Of a DNA stretch of 64,000 nt, positions 57,061 through 64,000 are shown in pieces. A program made the position numbers and the translations under genes. The DNA is taken from assembly GCA_000827325.1 (NCBI GenBank), contig KN832871.1, forward strand, positions 1,860,001-1,924,000, in the 5' to 3' direction. The notes beneath the pieces are model-generated. The model was not told the DNA's origin. It was given only the letters and a program-made list of their open reading frames with translations, and searched no databases. Each line of letters opens with the position of its first letter. Positions within the stretch are counted from its first letter, which is position 1. Source of the DNA: Oidiodendron maius Zn. Its lineage: Eukaryota; Ascomycota; Leotiomycetes; Myxotrichaceae.

Positions 57061-57494
57061 ATGGCTTCTCCAATATATCTGGTTGCGATCATCACTCCGA
57101 AGCCAGGGAAGGCTGATAAAGTACGTTGTCCATTATTTCCACACGGATGAATTTCCATTCACCAGCCTCTCCAGGTCTTAGAACTGCTGCAGACACACTC
57201 CGAGTTTGTAAAGAAGAATGAACCTGGTACATTGAAATATGAGATCAATGTAGATACAAAACCATCTGGAGTTAAAGAAATTGTTGTGGTCGAGATGCAG
57301 GTCCCCATTTCGGTCTCCTGTGTAGAAGCATCTAACCATCTTGCAGATACCAAGACAAACCTGCGTTCAATTCTCATGTGTCTTCTGAAGAGATGAAAGT
57401 CTTTCAAAAGACCCTTCTGGATGGAGATATGCTGGATGGTCCTATGCAGCTGAAGAGGGTCAAAACTGTTGGTGGTTTCTCATCACGGATGTGA
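57061..57494 (+). CDS. Antibiotic biosynthesis monooxygenase (ABM) domain protein
   Basis: ABM domains are small ferredoxin-like folds, some cofactor-free oxygenases for quinones or polyketides, others of unknown role. Exons 57061-57120, 57175-57296 and 57347-57494 give 109 aa, the usual size. Pattern: IYLVAIITPKPGKADKV, LELLQTHSEFVKKNEPGTLK, VDTKPSGVKEIVVVE, YQDKPAFNSHVSSEEMKVF and a final strand LKRVKTVGGF. Keeping the third exon in frame requires intron 2 (57297-57346) to start with GC (AT|GCAGGT) and end TTGCAG; the GT three bases on is out of phase. Substrate unknown. If that splice is wrong, the gene is damaged. Confidence 0.82.
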
Positions 57495-57800
57495 TGCCTT
57501 CCTGAAATCAGAAGAGAAGACAATCTAGACACCACTTATAACATTATGAAATGCGCCACTAGCATAGAGGCGTAGTATACCTCTCAGGAGTCAGTTCGTC
57601 TATTTTCGCTTAACGGTGTATGTATTAGGAGGCCTCCTTGTTAGAACAAGACGCGCTCAGTCCACACGCGCCGTCTCTCTTTCTATTCGCAATTACTACT
57701 CTCTTCCTTCATTCCCAATACAGTTTTCGAATTTTCTTCAATCAAGGCACCTAGTCGTAGATTCATCCTTGTCGCGCATCGTGCATCTCATATCGTTAAG

Positions 57801-58139
57801 ATGGCCGAGATTCACGAGCATCTCCCGACCCCTGATGATATCAGGACAATCTTGTACGTCTCAGAGGAGGGTCGACTCATAAGAGTTGGACCGGAACTTT
57901 ACCCCCGCGTTCTCTGTCTGCTTCCAGATTGCCATCTAAACCGTCGGAACCATCAAAGCCAAGAGGGTGAGAGTTCTGCAGCCCCCGCGGTGGCCTTGCC
58001 CGAGTCCCAAGACGGCCGAGGCCACACTACTTCGATCACTAGTATGCACATTTTTCTCCTCTCTTTCCTCCTTTTTACCTTCCAATTTCTTCCAACCCTC
58101 TTACTTCGCTCTTGTCTCCGTCACTACGAGCTAGACTGA
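57801..58139 (+). other. 112-codon leader ORF ahead of the methyltransferase start
   Basis: ATG at 57801 in good context (TTAAGATGGCC), in the same frame as the methyltransferase ATG at 58146, ending in TGA six bases before it. The first 80 codons look protein-like (HLPTPDDIRTILYVSEEGRL); the last 30 are the read-out of a C/T-rich tract. A GTATGC donor lies at 58042, but joining it to the AG at 58145 breaks the frame. It could be an upstream ORF, or an upstream exon joined by a splice I could not find. Confidence 0.45.
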
Positions 58140-58145
58140 CCCAAG

Positions 58146-59983
58146 ATGCAAGGCCTCCAACTCAAGCGTACTATCCCCCCTGGCAGTATGGTCTACAACG
58201 AGTGGGGAGAGCTAGTAGACGCCGATGAGCTCAGAAAAGATCCCAAATCCAAGAAGATGGAAATAAAGGACATATTTAGGCTTATTAATCTAAACTGGCA
58301 TTATCGAGTAAGTCCACAAACCTTTTTGCCATCTTTATGCAAAGAACGGGCGGTCCTCGTGCACGTACCTTTATATCACAACAATCTTGTTCTTACATGT
58401 TGCATCTTCTTTTACTCGTCTATCTATACGAGATTGACACGACTTTCGTCAATATTCGCGTGATCGTAGGAGACGTCTACTGTTTCCTTCCAAGATCAAT
58501 CTCCACAAATAAGATACTAAATTTTAACTCCACAGTACAAGCGTAAGATGGGCGAGATCCTTGATGCACTTATGGACGGTGAATCTCCATTTGATGATGG
58601 GCCTCTTACCCTGAGTGGGAGACTTATGTCCTGGGAGCTCAAGACTGCATCGAGGCAAGCTGTCGCTGAGATGTCGCCTGATGAGGCTTTTAAAGTTGCT
58701 GTTTTCGATGGTCCTCCCAGGATCCTTGACATAGGTTGCGATGCAGGTAACTGGTGCTTCGCCGTGAAGAAACAGCATCCAGATTGGATTGTGGAGGGCA
58801 TCGATGACGTTAATCGTTGGGATGAGGCACATGGCGGTAGTCTCAAGTAAGGACCCTTGTCCCAAATTGCTTGCACTATATCCATTAAAAGGCAAAACAA
58901 CTGAGGAGTTACAAGGCTTTGGATATACTAAATTCTCTCTTTTTTTTCTCTTTTAAAGATCTCAATTACAATATTAACAGATTTTTAGGGACTTCGTGGA
59001 TGGCAAGGGACCTAGTACCGAGTACTTTGGCAATGTTCACAATACTCAACAGCGTCCTGAGTTCACGTTGCGAGGCTACGATAGGCTTTTGCGCCATGAG
59101 AAGCCTATCCCTCGCAATTTCTACAGCGTTATCCATGGTAGAGATATCTTTAGCAGGATCGAAAATTACAAGATTTTCCTTGATGATGTTCGCCAGGTTC
59201 TCCAGCCAGACGGGGTTGTTGAATTTTCGGAGGTCGATCCGCGTCCACGGCAAGCCAAATCTGATCCCAGTCAATTCAAAATTGACCCCCAAGACCATAC
59301 AAGCGGCCCGGCTTTTGGTTGGACTGACAATGTCTGGGACCGATTCAAGAGTACGATGGATGAGGAACTTGCGACTGACGTCGAGCAGTGGAATAAGCGC
59401 GTTAATGCACGCCTCGAATCTGCTCTTCGCCCCGCTGATGGTATCACAGCTCCGAACCTCAAAAACTGGGTTGAAGGCGCCGGGTAGGTTCTGTCCGGAG
59501 TAGATACGATGAACTGCTATTAATCATGAATATATAGATTTTGGGACGTTCAGCAGGTCATCGTTCAGCTTCCAGTTGGTTCGTATCTCCTGACCTTCAA
59601 ATAAACATATATACTAAACCAGTAACAAGGCGGCGGCACTCAGCGTGGAAAACGCACTTTAGAGTTCATACGCTATCAAGCTAGCGTAGAGGATGCTGTT
59701 CCAAAGGTATGCTCCATATTCCTCACCATTTTCCAACTGGCTGACCACAAATCAGATCGCTGAGAAGTTCGGAAAGCTTGAAGAAGACGCCCTGACGTCG
59801 GGCAATTACTTCTTAAATCTACACATCGTCACTGGACGCAAACCACTCCACCCGCGCCCTGGAGATATGCTCGTCGACGGAACCATACAGGGTTTCGAGA
59901 ATCCGTACGTTGATATGTCGCGCTATCCCGTTACACGTGCAACCCACTGGGAGAGATATGCGAAGTATAACTCCCCGCAATAG
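58146..59983 (+). CDS. SAM-dependent methyltransferase, fungal class I type
   Basis: Six exons (58146-58307, 58536-58846, 58989-59483, 59538-59578, 59630-59706, 59756-59983) join in frame to 437 aa. The region ahead of motif I reads LMSWELKTASRQAVAEMSPD. SAM motif I is PRILDIGCDAGNWCFAVKKQ near residue 117, followed by the acidic motif II WIVEGIDDVN. Motif III region: RIENYKIFLDDVRQVLQPDG then VVEFSEVDPRPR. The tail carries FWDVQQVIVQLPVGG and YFLNLHIVTGRKPLHP. It resembles the broad LaeA/UMTA-like fungal methyltransferases in layout, but I would not name a substrate. The 59538-59578 exon is only 41 nt. An upstream exon starting at 57801 is possible. Confidence 0.85.
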
Positions 59984-60154
59984 CCCTAAGTATGTGACTT
60001 TGTTAATGACTGGTTTAGGTTTGATATCAGCGGCAGCATTGCTACCAATAAGTTCAGTCGATTCAAATGCCCAGGCCCGAGCAGGCGTGATCGCGTTCCG
60101 GCGTTGAGAGTACACGGCCAGGCCCTTGGCAGTCACGATCTCAATGATGACAAT

Positions 60155-61405
60155 ATGATGGGATGTGGTCGCAATATGCCAGTTACTGCTGTACCTACTG
60201 GCCGTAGAGTCCCTTTTGGTCCTCCTCGTGGCCCTCCTCCTGCTTACCAGCCATTAGATCGTGGTTGTAGCCTCAATGCCGGTCCTGAGATCCCTTTCGC
60301 TACTCGCCCAGACATTGAGGCCTACTACGCTGCTAGAACTGCAGGTCTCAGTTCTACTCAACCTTATATTGGTAGACCATATGGTGGTGGAGCCAACTAC
60401 TCTCAAGTTGCTATAGCTCAGTCCAACAGCAGTCGTGGCGTTCTCCCTGAAGCTATCACCACTCAAAATGCGTTCAATGATGCGGATGCTAGTGAAGCGA
60501 TTCCTGCTGAAGGCGTTGCCGATCAGGACATTACCACCCAGGTTACCACTTCTGAGGCCGCTGCTATCAAAGCGGTAGAGCCTCCGGTTGTTGTAGCAGC
60601 TACAATAGAGGAGTCTAAAGTAACTCAAGCTCTCTACATCGAGGACATTGCTCACGACTCTGTTGCCACGGAATCATCTGCCATTAGCACTGTCACCGAT
60701 GAAGCTGGAAATGCAGTAACTGCTGATATAGAGGTCACCAGCATTGAAGCTGTCGATCTTGAGACTAGTCTCGATGAGGCCACCATCACTGATGACGCTG
60801 GCACTGATGGTCCCGCACTTAAAGATGGCCCCGCTGATGCCCCCAGCTCTGAGATTGCAAATATCAAAGCCACAATTACCACAGTTGCAAGCCTTGAAGT
60901 TACTATTTCTAGTGTCGCTGCCTTAGAAGCCGCTTCTGGTAGGTCCGTTAGTGTCAATGTCGTTTCTTCCGAAAGTCTGGCTTCTGGTCTCGCTTCTACC
61001 AACTCTGTTTCTACTGAAGTCTCAACTGGATCTGTTTCCAGGAATAATACTGCCACTGGACTGTCTCCTACGGATTTGCTGTCCACTGCAGTCATTCCTA
61101 CCGGCGTTGTTTCTACTGGGATAGTTTCCACCAGGGACACTGTCACTAATGTCTTCTCTCCTACCGGCCCCACCGTCCAAGCTGCCTCCCCCGGCGTTGT
61201 CACCGTCGAAACTCGTCCGTCTAGCGCTCCTACCAATGAAGCTATCGAGGGTGGATCTGTCACCACCACAACTGCCATCGTTAGGGCTGACGTCGGTAAC
61301 ACCATTACTAGCAAGACCCAGGCCACCGAGACTGCACCAACAGATCCTGCTGTAGGGAAAGCTGCAATGGTCGAGAACGTTACGGATGAAGCCGATACTG
61401 AGTAA
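60155..61405 (+). CDS. Ser/Thr/Val/Ala-rich disordered protein, unknown function
   Basis: I do not recognise this 416-aa single-exon frame. Residues 1-90 are Gly/Pro/Arg-rich (RRVPFGPPRGPPPAYQPLDR; RTAGLSSTQPYIGRPYGGG). From about 110 on it is an Ala/Thr/Ser/Val-rich low-complexity chain with loose internal repetition, such as STGVVSTGIVST and STEVSTGSVS, and evenly spaced acidic residues in the first half. There is no signal peptide, membrane segment or Cys pattern. It starts 171 bp after the methyltransferase stop on the same strand. The open antisense frame over the same DNA (224 codons) shows that composition alone keeps frames open here, so coding status is not certain. The region could also encode a lineage-specific protein. 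Confidence 0.5.
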   Translation: MMGCGRNMPVTAVPTGRRVPFGPPRGPPPAYQPLDRGCSLNAGPEIPFATRPDIEAYYAARTAGLSSTQPYIGRPYGGGANYSQVAIAQSNSSRGVLPEAITTQNAFNDADASEAIPAEGVADQDITTQVTTSEAAAIKAVEPPVVVAATIEESKVTQALYIEDIAHDSVATESSAISTVTDEAGNAVTADIEVTSIEAVDLETSLDEATITDDAGTDGPALKDGPADAPSSEIANIKATITTVASLEVTISSVAALEAASGRSVSVNVVSSESLASGLASTNSVSTEVSTGSVSRNNTATGLSPTDLLSTAVIPTGVVSTGIVSTRDTVTNVFSPTGPTVQAASPGVVTVETRPSSAPTNEAIEGGSVTTTTAIVRADVGNTITSKTQATETAPTDPAVGKAAMVENVTDEADTE

Positions 61406-62032
61406 GACTTTACATATACGGCGTTTAATCATTGCTGAATTGCTGGAGGCGTTTCTCGGATGACGAACTTGTGCTCTTTGAGAGCTGGCGGATACCCCAA
61501 GGAGGCGCGACGGGTTAGGGATTACGGCTATGTCGCGTTGCTTTCTTTTTTATTCCTTATTAAGGATTTTCTATGGCTGTGGAAGGCCATATTCTTCACT
61601 AGAACTGGCTTCTTCTCAGTCCAAGCAGAGGAGACATCGAATTGCAAGATAGTATCCAAAATTCTCTGTGATGCAGTAGTGGTGATGATCACCGACCTGA
61701 GGTACCTAACTCCTCAGGTCTTGCTTAGTACACAAGACTAAATCGAGTGGGCGTAGGTTACGATACAACAAGGCGAGATGTGAAACATATGGGTATGATT
61801 GACTGTATCCAATTTTGGCTTCACTTTGCCACTAATTCAGCGACTATCTTCCATTTCTTCCTCTCCTCTGGCCCAAATTATTCCACACCTAAACGCCATC
61901 CGCCTGCCACCTGTGGATATGCCCAACTGAACTTAACCGACACCCTAAATATTTCCTTATTGCTTGCGTGTCCGACTGGTACGGTTCGCCGTCGAGTAAA
62001 GTGCGTTGAGAAGAGCATCGCGAGACGCCTTT
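61406..62032. other. Intergenic region between convergent genes
   Basis: 627 bp. Nothing recognisable on either strand. Confidence 0.4.
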
Positions 62033-63644
62033 TCACTCCGTAGGGCCCTCCTCCCAGCCCCAAACTGTGGCGAGGAAATGTGCCATGTTCACACGCTTTG
62101 CACGCATCTCCACCATCCATGGGTGCTCGAGCATACGCCAAGGCGAGGCTCGATGGGGAGCCTCCTTCTCCAAACTGAATAGTATTCCATCAGCCATCAT
62201 GTCACGAATAACTTTGATTAGGGGATGCACGTACCAACACTCGATAAAGTACTTGAAGTTCTCGCTCCACTTGATTCCTGCTTCGGGCTCGTCCTTCAAT
62301 TTTGGAATTGGTTGTCGCACGATATATGTTAAGAGGTCGATCAAGCCAGCACGGGGTTGCATCTCGGTGCCGTCGGCCGGGAAGGGGAAGCGATGCTGGG
62401 CTACCTCGAGGAGAGTGACGCCCGTGCTCCAAACATCAGATGTAATAGTGTACGACTGTCCTGTGATCCGCTCTGGGGCCATATAGTACGATGTTCCGAT
62501 AAATGTATTTGCGTCGCCCTTGGTACCGAATTCGCCGCTGACACCGAAGTCGCACAGTTTGACTTTGCCGTCTCGGCATAGCAGGATGTTGCTTGGTTTA
62601 ATATCTCGATGGATGATCTTCTTGCTGTGAAGATATGTCAAGCCATTCAAGACCCCCTCAGCAACCTTCCCCAGGACCTTCTCGCCTGTCCGCCCGCCGA
62701 GCTTCTTCACCTCTCTGTAGATGGAGTCCAGAGATCCACCCTCGCAGAACTCCATGGCAATGCTGATGGTTGCCGTGGAGGGCTCCACAAAAGCACCATA
62801 ATATCGGCAGATGTGCTCACTGGCACAGGTCTTGTTGAAGCCTAGTTCTCGGAGGATCTGTTTCTTTACATTCGGATCAGGGTTCGTAGTGATTATCTGT
62901 CAGGTTTAGCAACATTCAGGTCAAGCGACCTGCAGTAGAGCATACCTTGAGTGCAAAGACCGTCTTTCCGCCTTTCAGCATACATCGTGTCACTGCTCCC
63001 CCAGCACCCTCTCCCAAGCTCCCCAATTCTTCGATGCGTTTCTCCATACTTGCCACCTTCCATCCATCGTCATCCAGCTCTTCCACATCTAATGTCCGAC
63101 CCCGCTCTAAGCTAAGCTTATCGAATGCTTCGAGACCATTCATGCTCCCATCCCGCTCCATCCCCGCACCACCTTCACTTCGCTCCGAATACATCGAGCC
63201 CACAGCGGAGGCCGGGTCAGGCGTCCCTTGCGGTTGCCGCAGCCCATACTGAGAGGCGAAGGACAGGGCGGAATACTGGGAGCCAGCAGATGTCGGATTG
63301 CTCATTCGCCCATCCAGCGGGCCGAAGCTCCCTGATCTTGAATGTGCAGCACTGCTCTCGCTCCCCCCGCTGGCAGATTGGTTTGCGTTGGGTTGAGCAC
63401 CCGGACGCCCGTTTTGCACACTGCCTTGCTCATAGGCCGACGGCGTCTGGTTGCTGCCCTGAGGTGTGGCTAGCTGCAGTCTGGGAAGAGACGGTCTCGA
63501 GGGCATTTGTAGGGAGAGGCCTGGGGTCGCCGGTTTGGCATTTGCAGGCAGTGGGATAGCTAGACCAAGCCTGGGAGTTTTTGGGGCACCATTCTGTCGA
63601 CTGCCGGGAATTGGCGGGCGTAGCAATGGCGCTGGAGGGGACAT
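62033..63644 (-). CDS. MKK1: MAP kinase kinase of the cell-wall integrity pathway (Mkk1/2 type)
   Basis: It receives signal from the MAPKKK Bck1 and phosphorylates the Slt2/Mps1 MAP kinase. Exons 62946-63644 and 62033-62896 give 520 aa. The ATG at 63644 opens [19 protein letters not shown], the usual fungal Mkk start; the frame is open further upstream but the text before it is not conserved-looking. A long Pro/Ser/Gln-rich N-terminus is followed by the kinase: [24 protein letters not shown] (VAIK Lys at the end of exon 1), [77 protein letters not shown] (activation loop), [20 protein letters not shown]. All catalytic residues are present. Confidence 0.95.
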
Positions 63645-64000
63645 GGAGGGTTGCGGGATGGGATCGAGGGGATTTGCGGCCTTGGTCAAGTCAGTGTGAG
63701 GGGCAAAGAGACACGCCGGGGCGAGGAGACCAGATGCGGCATACATATGGGGAAGCCATTGTCGGATCTTGATTCATCACCAAGAGCCTCTGCTGCTCTC
63801 ACCCTTACTTTCCAACCAAACCGTCTCTCGTGTTGGGGTAGGTACAGGTCCACCTCGGACAAGAAGTGCTCCGCAGTTCGGGTCGTGCTGGCGACGTCGA
63901 GCTCTTCGTCGTCGTGAACCCGTTCAAGCGGGTCGGGGCAAAGTCGATGCTTGAATCTGGATGGCTGAGGGTCTTTTGAAGGCTGCAGGGCGAGGGTGAA
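63645..64000. promoter_or_regulatory. MKK1 upstream region, cut by the window edge
   Basis: 356 bp of C/T- and G-rich DNA upstream of the minus-strand MKK1 start. No other gene visible. Confidence 0.4.

Noticed and set aside
60652-61326. 224-codon open frame on the minus strand
   Set aside because: It mirrors the biased Ala/Thr/Val codon content of the sense frame and has no family resemblance.
62033-62788. MKK1 kinase starting at the internal Met in [10 protein letters not shown]
   Set aside because: Splicing at 62945/62896 joins it to the rest of the kinase domain and the N-terminal region.
1-64000. tRNA genes, CRISPR arrays, bacterial-type operons, backbone secondary-metabolite synthases
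   Set aside because: No B-box-like GGTTCGANTCC context, spaced repeats, or PKS/NRPS/terpene synthase motifs were found on either strand by eye.

Overview
This window is nuclear DNA of a filamentous ascomycete (Pezizomycotina). The evidence is: many short introns (about 45-60 nt) with GT-AG ends and CTAAC-type branch sites; protein families typical of this group (ATG15 lipase, ACS-family MFS transporter, TauD-type dioxygenase, GH17 glucanase, GT90/CAP10, 2EXR, stand-alone SRA-YDG protein, MKK1-type MAPK kinase); and compact, often divergent gene pairs. A Leotiomycetes relative is my guess from protein flavour only. Exon coordinates were worked out by hand from reading frame, splice signals and family similarity.

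Layout. 0-16 kb is a conserved block: RER1, a mitochondrial enoyl-CoA hydratase, ATG15 divergent from a VPS9-domain Rab GEF, an acidic fungal protein sitting alone in about 6 kb of otherwise gene-free DNA, and GPHR. 16-32 kb looks like an accessory interval: a 12-exon ACS transporter divergent from an alpha-ketoglutarate dioxygenase, a secreted GH17 enzyme, a TetX-like FAD monooxygenase with a triplicated 5' end, a PRISE-type reductase, a 5'-broken 2EXR gene, an orphan C-terminal piece of an acyl-CoA ligase, and an RRM protein with 10-nt and 22-nt exons. 33-55 kb is dense housekeeping: eIF3l, a USP-domain protein, a secreted DUF7137-like protein, a CDK10/11-like kinase divergent from NDUFAF7, GT90, ribosomal uS8 divergent from eS12, parvulin divergent from cysteine dioxygenase, Pus7, and an SRA-YDG protein. 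57-64 kb holds a small ABM-domain monooxygenase, a SAM methyltransferase, a disordered Ser/Thr/Val-rich ORF, and the cell-wall-integrity MAPK kinase.

How the genes may work together. ATG15 and the VPS9 GEF both serve the endosome-vacuole route. The ACS transporter and TauD dioxygenase could form a sulfonate uptake and desulfonation unit, as Soa1 and Jlp1 do in yeast. The monooxygenase, PRISE reductase and ligase remnant may be the remains of a small-molecule pathway; no PKS, NRPS or terpene synthase is present. The most unusual features are the microexons, three candidate GC-AG introns, the start-codon-carrying tandem repeat, the 112-codon leader ORF ending six bases before a methyltransferase start, and the SRA-YDG protein. 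I found no tRNA, rRNA, CRISPR array or intact transposon.
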